The notes: generated by a model from the sequence alone, not told the origin. DNA of 6,480 nt from an uncultured Erysipelotrichaceae bacterium (GCA_902772675.1 CACYBN010000048.1:1-6480); one strand, 5' to 3'; shown: positions 1-6,455, numbered from the stretch's first letter. Translations and numbers: made by a program.

Positions 1-488
1 ACTTCAGTTTGAGCTTCCTCAACTGGTGTATTTATATCTACACCTAGATTAGGAACTTCTGCTTGAACTGCAGGTGCTTCTTCTACCACTGGTTCTGTTG
101 TTACTTCAACAACTGATTCTTCTACTGGAGTTTCAGTAGGGGCTTCAGCTACTTCAGTAGGTACTACTTCTTGCACCTCAGTTTGAACTTCTTCTACTGG
201 TGTATTTATATCTACACCTAGATCAGGAACTTCTGCTTGAACTTCAGGTACTTCTTCTACAGTTGGTTCAGTTGTTTGTACTTCTACATTTACTTGTGGT
301 TCTTCAATCGGAGTATTTATATCCACACCTAAATCAGGTACTTCTGCTTGTACAACTGGTTCTACTTCTAAAATATCATTTATTGAGTTTTCTTCCTTTG
401 TTTCGCTTGTATATAAATTTCCACAGAATTTACAAGTACTATCATGATCTTCCATTAATTGACCACAGTTAGGACATAACTTACTCAT
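1..488 (-). CDS. Zinc-ribbon protein with acidic Val/Glu/Pro-rich repeats (C-terminus beyond window)
   Basis: The frame opens with ATG at 488-486 and stays open to the window edge, giving 162 complete codons with no stop. A strong Shine-Dalgarno GAGGTG (plus-strand 495-500) sits 6 bases upstream. Residues 5-9 are CPNCG and residues 19-23 are CKFCG, a CX2C-X10-CX2C zinc ribbon of the short kind found at the N-terminus of many Bacillota proteins of unknown role. From about residue 29 on, the chain is acidic and rich in V, E, P and T, with no hydrophobic segment in the visible part. It contains three copies of an 18-19 residue unit close to VQAEVPDLGVDINTPVEE, at residues 45-63, 82-100 and 140-158. 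The region is probably an extended, disordered linker. In related architectures a membrane helix or another domain often follows, but that part is outside the window. The function is not recognised. The gene has its own putative promoter and lies after a likely terminator, so it is probably a separate transcription unit. Confidence 0.85.
   Translation of the reverse strand, partial: MSKLCPNCGQLMEDHDSTCKFCGNLYTSETKEENSINDILEVEPVVQAEVPDLGVDINTPIEEPQVNVEVQTTEPTVEEVPEVQAEVPDLGVDINTPVEEVQTEVQEVVPTEVAEAPTETPVEESVVEVTTEPVVEEAPAVQAEVPNLGVDINTPVEEAQTE
15..356 (-). repeat. Three in-frame copies of an 18-19 residue coding repeat
   Basis: The copies lie at 300-356, 189-245 and 15-71 and encode variants of VQAEVPDLGVDINTPVEE. 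The offsets are 111 and 174 bases, both multiples of three. The last two copies belong to a longer duplicated block. Bases 1-103 and 175-277 align without gaps with about 12 mismatches by hand count, including shared flanking sequence outside the core unit. The third copy (300-356) is more diverged at the DNA level but keeps the peptide. This pattern suggests growth of the linker by in-frame duplication. Confidence 0.85.
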
Positions 489-512
489 ACAAACCACCTC
501 TATTTTAATTAA

Positions 513-541
513 ATTTTACTATATTATTAAGCATTTAACAA
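513..541 (-). promoter_or_regulatory. Putative sigma-A promoter of the zinc-ribbon gene
   Basis: On the minus strand, TTGTTA (plus 536-541) is separated by 17 bases from TAAAAT (plus 513-518). That is 4 of 6 and 5 of 6 matches to the housekeeping consensus. Transcription would start near 506, leaving a leader of about 18 bases that carries the GAGGTG ribosome site. The same hexamers and spacing occur upstream of nfnA. Such matches arise easily in AT-rich DNA, so support is moderate at best. Confidence 0.4.
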
Positions 542-575
542 TAAAAAAGAAACTTTAAAAATATAAAATTTCTTT
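541..575 (-). terminator. Weak intrinsic terminator after the YugP-like gene
   Basis: The arms at 546-552 and 569-575 (AAAGAAA / TTTCTTT on the plus strand) pair over 7 bases. A C/A mismatch follows, then a further 4 bp (554-557 with 564-567) around a 6-base loop. Read on the minus strand, the stem is followed by TTTTTTAT (548-541), a U-tract. The stem has one G-C pair and overlaps the stop codon at 574-576. The weak stem makes termination plausible but probably incomplete. Confidence 0.45.
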
Positions 576-1179
576 ATTTAAACATATTTATAGACAGTTC
601 ATTATTAATTAATAACCTAGCTTTTTTACTAATTATTTCTATATCTTCATCTTTTAATTTATATTCTTTTTTAATTTTATCTATAGAATCATTATAAATA
701 TCTACTTCTTTTGAAGATTGTTGATACTTAAATATCAATATTATAATCATAAATATTAATCCAATAGCCATAACATTAATATCTCTAAATAATAATCCTA
801 AAAGACATACAGCACTAGAAATAGTATATCCATATCCCGCTAAAATAAACATAAATCTATTTTTATAATTATTTATATTAATAGCATTTAAAGCTAAATA
901 TATAGAGTTAATAACAGCTCCTAAAGAATTATTATTATAATCATCATTATCTAGTCTTATTACATTTCTTTTTGGATCATAATGACTTCTTTTTTCTGTT
1001 TTAACTACATATATATTTATATTATTATTTTTTAATAAAGACTGAGCTACTTGTAATCCAGTTATTTTATTATCCATTTTTATCTTTCTACATTTAGATA
1101 ACATAGTTATTGATAATACTTGATAAATAATTGAATATAATATAAATAAATAGAAAACAATACTAAATATTAAATACAT
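574..1179 (-). CDS. YugP-family membrane protein lacking the zinc-protease active site
   Basis: This 201-residue protein has a hydrophobic N-terminal segment (about 2-25), a soluble part, two hydrophobic segments (about 108-130 and 134-150) and a charged C-terminal tail. Recognisable YugP-type (Zn-dependent membrane protease) stretches are GLQVAQSLLK at 41-50, HYDPKRNVIRL at 66-76 and YNNNSLGAVI at 81-90. In the family, from memory, the last of these leads directly into an AHEVGHAIQ zinc-binding motif. An ungapped alignment places Y94, L95 and N98 where H, E and H belong, so HExxH is absent. The region resembling the downstream PVEFxAS motif reads EVDIYNDS, with D160 where Glu is expected. 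The usual C-terminal hydrophobic helix is not visible, and the chain is somewhat shorter than the roughly 220-230 residues I recall for the family. It is rich in Asn, Ile and Lys and more AT-rich than its neighbours. The ATG overlaps the cysS stop (TAATG) and no good ribosome site precedes it, so translation is probably coupled. It is either a non-catalytic derivative or a decaying gene; active protease function is unlikely. Confidence 0.75.
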   Translation of the reverse strand: MYLIFSIVFYLFILYSIIYQVLSITMLSKCRKIKMDNKITGLQVAQSLLKNNNINIYVVKTEKRSHYDPKRNVIRLDNDDYNNNSLGAVINSIYLALNAININNYKNRFMFILAGYGYTISSAVCLLGLLFRDINVMAIGLIFMIIILIFKYQQSSKEVDIYNDSIDKIKKEYKLKDEDIEIISKKARLLINNELSINMFK

Positions 1180-2573
1180 TATACTAATTCATAAGTTGTA
1201 CCTTCTCTGGTATCTATCAACTTAACTCCTTGTTTTAAAAGTTCATCTCTTATTTGATCTGCCAAAGCAAAATTCTTATCTTTTTTAGCTTGAGCTCTTT
1301 CTTCTATTTTCTTTAGTATTTCTTGCTCTTTATCTTCTTCTATTTCAGGTTCATCTTCAATTAAATTTAATGATAATACTTTATCAAAATCATCAATCAA
1401 ATATAATTTAGAGAAATCAGATAAATCATCATCTTTTAATACATCATATAAAATAGTCATCATAGATGAAGTATTTAAATCATTAGAAATAGCACTCTTA
1501 AATTTAACTTGATATGCATCAGTTTTATTTTCATTTAAATCTGGAGTTCTATCTAATTGTTTAATTCTATTTTTTAACTTCTTATAAGCGTTTTCTGCTC
1601 CATCTAAAGCTTCCCATGTAAATACTAAAGGTTTACGATAATGACTATTTAAGCAGAAATATCTATAAGATAATGGATCATATCCTTTTTCTTTTAATAA
1701 ATCTACAGTCAAGAATTCTCCTTTAGATTTAGACATTTTTCCAGATGCATCATTTAAATGTTCACCATGCATCCAATAATTACACCATTTATGTCCAAAA
1801 TATGCTTCACTTTGAGCTATTTCATTTGTATGATGTGGGAAGATATTATCTACTCCACCACAATGAATATCTAAATGCTCTCCTAAATATTCAGCAGATA
1901 TACCAGAACATTCAATATGCCATCCTGGATATCCTACTCCCCATGGAGAATCCCATTTCATCTCTTGATTTTGAAATTTAGAAACAGTAAACCAAAGAGC
2001 AAAATCAGCTGGATTTCTCTTAGCTGCATCTTCTTCTACTGAATCTCTAACTCCTACTCTTAAATCATCTGGATTCTTACCAGATAATCTATAATAATCT
2101 CTTGCCTTACTTATATCGAAATAAATATTACCATTTGATTCATACGCATATCCATCATCAAGTAATTTTTTAATCATTTTGATATACTGATCGATATGTT
2201 CACTAGCTGGAGCTACTACAGCTGGTTTATCAATATTTAATTCGCTACAGTCTTTAAAGAAGGCCTCTGTATAAAATTGTGCTGTTTCCTTTACTGTTTT
2301 TCCTTCTCTTTTAGCTCCTTTAGCCATTTTATCTTCACCAGTATCTCCATCACTAGTTAAATGACCAACATCTGTAATGTTCATAACTCTTAGTACATTG
2401 TACCCAACATACATTAATGATTTTTCTAATATATCTTCAAAAATATATGTTCTTAAGTTACCTATATGAGCAAAATTATAAACAGTAGGTCCACAAGTAT
2501 ACATTCTAACTACTCCTTCTTCAAAAGGAATAAAATCTTCTATTTTTTTTGTTAAAGTATTATATACTCTCAT
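1179..2573 (-). CDS. cysS: Cysteinyl-tRNA synthetase
   Basis: This is a cytoplasmic class I aminoacyl-tRNA synthetase that charges tRNA-Cys with cysteine using ATP. Its 464 residues match the usual bacterial length. The N-terminal Rossmann domain has CGPTVYNFAHIGN, with C27 as first zinc ligand and the HIGH-type signature as HIGN at 36-39. The other expected zinc/cysteine-recognition residues are C222 (in WHIECSGIS), H247 and E251 (in FPHHTNEIAQSEA). They show the same mutual spacing as the E. coli ligands C209, H234 and E238. The second ATP signature is KMSKS at 279-283. The C-terminal helical part ends in the typical ADQIRDELLKQGVKLIDT segment (438-455). Start ATG 2573-2571 follows GAGGTG (plus 2579-2584) by 5 bases. 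It lies 28 bases after gltX with no terminator visible, so the two are probably co-transcribed. The serine acetyltransferase gene cysE, which separates gltX and cysS in Bacillus subtilis, is absent here. Confidence 0.97.
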   Translation of the reverse strand: MRVYNTLTKKIEDFIPFEEGVVRMYTCGPTVYNFAHIGNLRTYIFEDILEKSLMYVGYNVLRVMNITDVGHLTSDGDTGEDKMAKGAKREGKTVKETAQFYTEAFFKDCSELNIDKPAVVAPASEHIDQYIKMIKKLLDDGYAYESNGNIYFDISKARDYYRLSGKNPDDLRVGVRDSVEEDAAKRNPADFALWFTVSKFQNQEMKWDSPWGVGYPGWHIECSGISAEYLGEHLDIHCGGVDNIFPHHTNEIAQSEAYFGHKWCNYWMHGEHLNDASGKMSKSKGEFLTVDLLKEKGYDPLSYRYFCLNSHYRKPLVFTWEALDGAENAYKKLKNRIKQLDRTPDLNENKTDAYQVKFKSAISNDLNTSSMMTILYDVLKDDDLSDFSKLYLIDDFDKVLSLNLIEDEPEIEEDKEQEILKKIEERAQAKKDKNFALADQIRDELLKQGVKLIDTREGTTYELV

Positions 2574-2601
2574 AAATACACCTCTATTTCTAATTTCTTC
2601 T

Positions 2602-4026
2602 TTATTTTAATCTTTCTTTTACTAATTCTTCTCCTAATAAATGAATTGTACTAGCAAGTTCAGGTCCATGCATTACACCACTTGTTTTAATTCTTATAGG
2701 CATAAATAATAATTTACCTTTATTACCAGATTTTTCTTTTGTATTATTAATTGCTTCTTGAATATTTTCTACAGTCCATTCATTAATATTATTTAATTCT
2801 TCTCTAAATACTTCGATTGTTTTATCTACACCTTCAGTTTTCATAAACTCAAGTGCTTCTTCATCAGGATTATATTCATTATTAAAGAATAATCTAACTT
2901 CATCTACTATTTCATTACCACAAGAAATATGACTTTGATAAATAGTTAATAATTCATTTAACCATTCTTCACTCTTACTACTTAAATCATATTCCTTTTC
3001 TAAGAATGGCATTACTAACTCTTTAAATTCTTCTGGACTTAACTCTTTAATATAATGAGCATTTACCCAATTTAATTTCTTAATATCATATACAGCTGGG
3101 GAATTATTAATTCTTTTAACATCGAACTTTTGAATCAATTCTTCCATACTAAATATTTCTTGATTATCAGCTGGAGACCATCCTAATAAAGCTAAATAGT
3201 TAATAATAGCTTTAGGTAAATAACCCATATTATATAAATCCATAAATGTAGAATCTCCATCTCTCTTAGAAATTTTCTTTCCACCCTCTTTTATTATATG
3301 TGGAAGATGTATATATTCAGGAGACTCCCATCCAAAAGCTTTATATAATAATAAATACTTAGGAGTAGAAGATAAATATTCATTACCTCTTACTACATGA
3401 GTAATACCCATTAAATGGTCATCTATAACATTTGCAAAATTATATGTAGGATAACCATCAGATTTTAATAATATTTGATCTTCTAATAACTTATTTTCTA
3501 CACTAATCTTTCCATAAACCATATCTTCATAAGAAGTAACTCCTTCTTTAGGCATTTTTTGTCTAATAACATATGGTTCTCCTGCTTTTAATTTTTCTTC
3601 TATTTCTTCTTTAGTTAATTTTAAACAATGACCATCATACATAAAAGCAACTTTTCTAATATCTGCTTCTTCTCTTAATTTTTCTAATCGTTCTTCAGAA
3701 CAAAAACAATAATATGCTTCTCCTTTATCTACTAATTCTTGAGCATATTTTTTATATAAATCTACTCTCTCACTTTGAGTATAAGGACCATATTCTCCTC
3801 CTTCAAGAGGACCTTCATCTACATGAATATCACATATTTTCAATGTATCATAAATAAATTTAACTGCTCCTTCTACCTCCCTTTTTTGATCAGTATCTTC
3901 AATTCTTAAAATAAATGTTCCATTTTGTGATTTTGCTACCAAATATTCAAATAATGCACTTCTTAAATTTCCTATATGCATAAATCCAGTTGGAGATGGT
4001 GCAAATCTTGTTCTTACTTCTTTCAT
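2602..4026 (-). CDS. gltX: Glutamyl-tRNA synthetase
   Basis: This is a class Ic synthetase that attaches glutamate to tRNA-Glu. Its 474 residues are typical for a bacterial GluRS. The catalytic core starts with RFAPSPTGFMHIGNLRSALF (7-26), with HIGN at 17-20. RIEDTD (41-46) contacts the amino acid region, VVRGNEYLSSTPKY (211-224) is the family segment before the second signature, and KISKR (251-255) is the KMSKS equivalent. CFC at 107-109 with YDGHC at 130-134 resembles the zinc-binding insertion of some GluRS enzymes. The C-terminal half (about 320 on) is the helical anticodon-binding region. ATG 4026-4024 is preceded by AGGTGA (plus 4031-4036) with a 4-base spacer. The gene is first in the gltX-cysS-(YugP-like) unit and follows the nfnB terminator, so it needs its own promoter. 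Whether the enzyme also charges tRNA-Gln (non-discriminating, with GatCAB correction) cannot be decided from this window. Confidence 0.97.
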   Translation of the reverse strand: MKEVRTRFAPSPTGFMHIGNLRSALFEYLVAKSQNGTFILRIEDTDQKREVEGAVKFIYDTLKICDIHVDEGPLEGGEYGPYTQSERVDLYKKYAQELVDKGEAYYCFCSEERLEKLREEADIRKVAFMYDGHCLKLTKEEIEEKLKAGEPYVIRQKMPKEGVTSYEDMVYGKISVENKLLEDQILLKSDGYPTYNFANVIDDHLMGITHVVRGNEYLSSTPKYLLLYKAFGWESPEYIHLPHIIKEGGKKISKRDGDSTFMDLYNMGYLPKAIINYLALLGWSPADNQEIFSMEELIQKFDVKRINNSPAVYDIKKLNWVNAHYIKELSPEEFKELVMPFLEKEYDLSSKSEEWLNELLTIYQSHISCGNEIVDEVRLFFNNEYNPDEEALEFMKTEGVDKTIEVFREELNNINEWTVENIQEAINNTKEKSGNKGKLLFMPIRIKTSGVMHGPELASTIHLLGEELVKERLK

Positions 4027-4044
4027 AATATCACCTACATGCTT

Positions 4045-4073
4045 ATTTTATCACTTATAACTATTTAAATCTA
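4045..4073 (-). promoter_or_regulatory. Tentative promoter of the gltX-cysS unit
   Basis: A promoter is expected between the terminator at 4119-4144 and gltX. The best -10 by eye is TAAAAT (plus 4045-4050), with a poor -35 TAGATT 17 bases upstream (plus 4068-4073). Another -10-like box, TATAAG, lies at plus 4054-4059. The leader would be about 12 bases. The choice among these boxes is uncertain. Confidence 0.25.
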
Positions 4074-4118
4074 TATGAAGTAATCATAAATTTAATTAAT
4101 AATATCCTATAAACAAAT

Positions 4119-4144
4119 AAAAAAGTGTTATAAAAACACTTTTT
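4119..4144 (-). terminator. Intrinsic terminator of the nfnAB unit
   Basis: A perfect 10-bp stem pairs AAAAAGTGTT (4120-4129) with AACACTTTTT (4135-4144) around a 5-base loop. On the minus strand the stem runs into TTTTTT and then ATTTG, the expected U-tract. It overlaps the nfnB stop codon (4143-4145). The plus strand also ends in a short T run, so the hairpin could work both ways, but no plus-strand gene reaches it. Confidence 0.8.
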
Positions 4145-5510
4145 AATTATTTCTTTCCATAATAGCTTTAGCAGCTTTTTTACCAGCTTCCATAGCAAGT
4201 ATTACAGTAGCAGCACCAGTAACAGCATCTCCACCTGCATATATATTATCAATTGATGTTTTTATTCCACTTTCATCTACTTCGATTAAACCTCTATCTG
4301 TTAATTTAATATCAGATTCTTTTAATGCTTCATGGTTTGGACCTGTTCCTAAAGCCATAACTACCATATCACAATCAACTATATGATTAGATCCTTCTTT
4401 TTCAGTTACACTTCTTCTTCCATCTTCAGAAGGTTCTCCTAAAACCATATCTACAACTTCCATACCAGTAACATTATTATTTTCATCTGTTATTATTTTT
4501 ACTGGATTAGTTAATAAATCAAATACAATTCCTTCTTCTTTAGCATGATGTACTTCAGTTAATCTAGCAGGTAATTCTTCTTCACTACGTCTATACATTA
4601 AATGTGCATCAATTCCTAATCTTTTTAAAGAACGAACTGCATCCATAGCAACATTTCCTCCACCTATTACATAAGCTTTATTACCCTTTTTAATAGGTGT
4701 TTTACTATCTTCTTTATATGATTTCATTAAATTAATTCTTGTTAAAATTTCATTAGCAGAAAATACTCCATTAGCATCTTCTCCTGGAATATTCATAAAC
4801 TTAGGAAGTCCTGCTCCTGTAGCTATAAAAATATCATCATATTCTTTTCTTAATTCATCAATAGTAATAGCATTACCTACAGGTACATTAGTAAGTATTC
4901 TAACTCCTAAAGCTTTTAATTTATCTACTTCTTTTTCAACTATACTCTTAGGTAATCTAAATTCTGGAATACCATATACAAGAACTCCACCTGCTTTATG
5001 TAATACTTCATATATAGTTACACTATATCCATTTCTTGCTAAATCACCAGCACAAGTAAGACCAGCAGGACCACTACCTATAATAGCAACTCTCTTATTA
5101 TTTTTTTCCACTTTTCTTGTTGATAAAATATTATTTCTAATAGCATAATCTGCTACAAATCTCTCTAAAGCACCAATTGCAACAGCTTCACCTTTAATAC
5201 CTTTAACACAAAGTTTTTCACATTGTTTTTCTTGTGGACAAACTCTACCACATACAGCAGGTAAAGCAGAAAATTCACTTATAATATTATAAGCTTCAGT
5301 AAAATTCTCTTCCTTAATTGCACTAATAAAATCAGGTATTGCAATATTTACTGGACATCCAGTTCTACATCTAGGATTTTGACAATTTAAACAACGACTA
5401 GCTTCTTTTAAAGCTTCTTCTTCATTAAAACCTAATTCTACTTCTTCAAAATTTTTAACTCTATCTTCAGGTTTTTGAACTCTAACTTTTACTCTATCTA
5501 TCATTTCCAT
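4143..5510 (-). CDS. nfnB: NfnB-type large subunit of ferredoxin:NADP+ oxidoreductase (GltD/SudA-like flavoprotein)
   Basis: This FAD and iron-sulfur protein is the NADP(H)-side subunit of NfnAB. The complex reversibly couples NADH plus reduced ferredoxin to reduction of NADP+ by flavin-based electron bifurcation. Numbering is from the ATG at 5510. The N-terminal cluster domain has CLNCQNPRCRTGC (C40, C43, C48, C52) and CGRVCPQEKQCEKLC (C87, C91, C97, C101), enough cysteines for two [4Fe-4S] clusters. FAD binding follows at GSGPAG (145-150), the NAD(P) Rossmann motif GGGNVA at 283-288 and the basic YRRS segment at 306-309. The C-terminal FAD motif is AGGDAVTGAATVI (425-437). The 455-residue length is normal. 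A GTG at 5519 is open in frame but lies inside the Shine-Dalgarno AGGTGA, so ATG 5510 is preferred. It begins one base after the nfnA stop (TAATATG), implying coupled translation. Similar proteins serve as glutamate synthase small subunits, but no large subunit is present. The adjacent nfnA decides the assignment. Confidence 0.92.
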   Translation of the reverse strand: MEMIDRVKVRVQKPEDRVKNFEEVELGFNEEEALKEASRCLNCQNPRCRTGCPVNIAIPDFISAIKEENFTEAYNIISEFSALPAVCGRVCPQEKQCEKLCVKGIKGEAVAIGALERFVADYAIRNNILSTRKVEKNNKRVAIIGSGPAGLTCAGDLARNGYSVTIYEVLHKAGGVLVYGIPEFRLPKSIVEKEVDKLKALGVRILTNVPVGNAITIDELRKEYDDIFIATGAGLPKFMNIPGEDANGVFSANEILTRINLMKSYKEDSKTPIKKGNKAYVIGGGNVAMDAVRSLKRLGIDAHLMYRRSEEELPARLTEVHHAKEEGIVFDLLTNPVKIITDENNNVTGMEVVDMVLGEPSEDGRRSVTEKEGSNHIVDCDMVVMALGTGPNHEALKESDIKLTDRGLIEVDESGIKTSIDNIYAGGDAVTGAATVILAMEAGKKAAKAIMERNN

Positions 5511-5511
5511 A

Positions 5512-6348
5512 TTACTCACCTAAAGCCTTTTTCATTTCTTCTAATTTCTTTTTTTCTTCTTCTCTATAAGTATTCATTCTCTTAATAGCTACATCAAAAT
5601 TAACTTTATGTCCATCAAATTCAGGTCCATCTACACAAGCAAATTTAGATTTACCTTCAATTTCACATCTACATGCACCACACATACCTGTACCATCTAC
5701 CATTAATGGATTTAAACTAACTATAGTTTTTAAATTATATTTCTTAGTTAATTCAGCAACATTTTTCATCATAATAAATGGGCCTATTGCAACACAAATA
5801 TCATAGTCATTAATCTTTTCTTCTAAAACATTTGTAACAAATCCCTTAGTTCCATATGATCCATCATCTGTAGCATAGTATACATGATCAGCTACTTTTT
5901 CTATTTGATCTCTAATTAATAGTAGTCCTTCATTTCTAGCACCATAAATTATATCTACTTGGAAACCTCTTTCTTTAAGATATTTTACTTGAGGATAACA
6001 AGGTGCAATACCAACTCCTCCAGCAACATAAACTAATCTTTTTCCTTTAAAGATTTCAGGATCCTTACACATCTCATTAGGTCTTCCTAAAGGTCCAACT
6101 ACTGAGAATATTTCATCTTTTACTTTTGTCATTTCTAAAGTAGATGCTCCAATTACTTGATAAATTAGTTTTAATAAACCTTTCTCTTTATCATAATCAT
6201 ATATAGTTAAAGGAATTCTTTCACTATCTTCTTTAGACATTACAATTACAAATTGACCTGGAATAGCTTTATTAACTACTAATGGAGCTACAACCTCCAT
6301 TAAATAAGAATTTTCACTAATAGGTACATTCTTTAATACCTTATACAT
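5512..6348 (-). CDS. nfnA: NfnA-type small subunit of ferredoxin:NADP+ oxidoreductase (PyrK-like FAD/NAD/[2Fe-2S] protein)
   Basis: This is the NAD(H)-side subunit of NfnAB and carries the bifurcating flavin's partner domains in the cytoplasm. From the ATG at 6348 it has 278 residues. RIPLTIYDYD (44-53) is the FAD-binding beta-barrel motif, GGVGIAP (110-116) starts the NAD-binding domain, and GPFIMM (189-194) is a conserved loop near the flavin. VDGTGMCGACRC (217-228) plus C238 forms the C-terminal [2Fe-2S] site. PyrK uses C-X4-C-X2-C-Xn-C, whereas here the first position is D218, followed by C223, C226 and C238. An Asp plus three Cys arrangement is the described NfnA form and separates it from dihydroorotate dehydrogenase PyrK. 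The frame is also open from a TTG at 6360. GGGTGA (plus 6353-6358) is correctly spaced for the ATG and would be coding if TTG were used, so ATG is preferred. The last codons of nfnA hold the nfnB ribosome site. Confidence 0.92.
   Translation of the reverse strand: MYKVLKNVPISENSYLMEVVAPLVVNKAIPGQFVIVMSKEDSERIPLTIYDYDKEKGLLKLIYQVIGASTLEMTKVKDEIFSVVGPLGRPNEMCKDPEIFKGKRLVYVAGGVGIAPCYPQVKYLKERGFQVDIIYGARNEGLLLIRDQIEKVADHVYYATDDGSYGTKGFVTNVLEEKINDYDICVAIGPFIMMKNVAELTKKYNLKTIVSLNPLMVDGTGMCGACRCEIEGKSKFACVDGPEFDGHKVNFDVAIKRMNTYREEEKKKLEEMKKALGE
5516..5521 (-). promoter_or_regulatory. Ribosome binding site that fixes the nfnB start
   Basis: AGGTGA lies 5 bases upstream of ATG 5510 and inside the last codons of nfnA. 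The in-frame GTG at 5519-5517 is part of this site and so is unlikely to be the start. Confidence 0.75.
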
Positions 6349-6352
6349 ATTA

Positions 6353-6358
6353 TCACCC
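6353..6358 (-). promoter_or_regulatory. Ribosome binding site that fixes the nfnA start
   Basis: GGGTGA is followed by TAAT and ATG 6348. The arrangement is nearly identical to AGGTGATATT-ATG at gltX. It selects the ATG over the in-frame TTG at 6360, which has no comparable upstream site. Confidence 0.7.
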
Positions 6359-6365
6359 AATAATA

Positions 6366-6400
6366 ATTTTATGATATTTTTTTACTTTTAACAATAACAA
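6366..6400 (-). promoter_or_regulatory. Putative overlapping promoters of nfnAB
   Basis: Two interleaved matches occur on the minus strand. TTGTTA (plus 6389-6394) with a 17-base spacer to TAAAAT (6366-6371) has the same hexamers and spacing as the zinc-ribbon gene promoter. TTGTTA (6395-6400) with an 18-base spacer to TATCAT (6371-6376) overlaps it. Initiation near 6359-6364 would leave a leader of only about 11-16 bases to ATG 6348 and would exclude most use of TTG 6360. The poly-A/T context lowers certainty. Confidence 0.4.
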
Positions 6401-6430
6401 TTATTATTAAATTTACCCATAACTAAAATT

Positions 6431-6455
6431 CATATCATTTATTGTCAAATATATG
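6431..6455 (-). repeat. Imperfect inverted repeat with a consensus TTGACA in its centre
   Basis: The arms CATATCATTT (6431-6440) and AAATATATG (6447-6455) pair except for one bulged base, around a 6-base centre. On the minus strand TTGACA (plus 6443-6448) is a perfect -35 hexamer, but the box 17 bases downstream is TAGTTA, a poor -10. This could be an operator-like element or an upstream promoter of nfnAB, or it could be chance in AT-rich DNA. Confidence 0.25.

Noticed and set aside
200..472. Plus-strand open frame of 90 codons, Leu-rich
   Set aside because: It is antisense to the repeat region of the zinc-ribbon gene. The Leu-rich periodic peptide is the complement of Glu/Val-rich repeat codons, and the minus frame has a strong ribosome site and a zinc-ribbon motif.
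574..1179. Frameshifted pseudogene
   Set aside because: The frame is uninterrupted over 201 codons, with a plausible coupled start and a terminator-like hairpin at its end. Only the active-site residues and the C-terminal helix differ, so it is listed as a coding gene.
1745..1981. Plus-strand open frame of 78 codons
   Set aside because: It lies wholly antisense to the conserved catalytic core of cysS. Its His/Tyr/Leu composition is a shadow of that coding sequence.
4027..4118. T-box riboswitch in front of the tRNA synthetase unit
   Set aside because: The gap is only about 90 bases. It has no AGGGTGGNACCGCG-like T-box sequence and no antiterminator/terminator pair upstream of gltX. The hairpin at 4119-4144 ends nfnB.
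4143..5510. Glutamate synthase small subunit (GltD)
   Set aside because: The domain layout is compatible, but no glutamate synthase large subunit is adjacent, and the gene is coupled to nfnA in the order typical of NfnAB.
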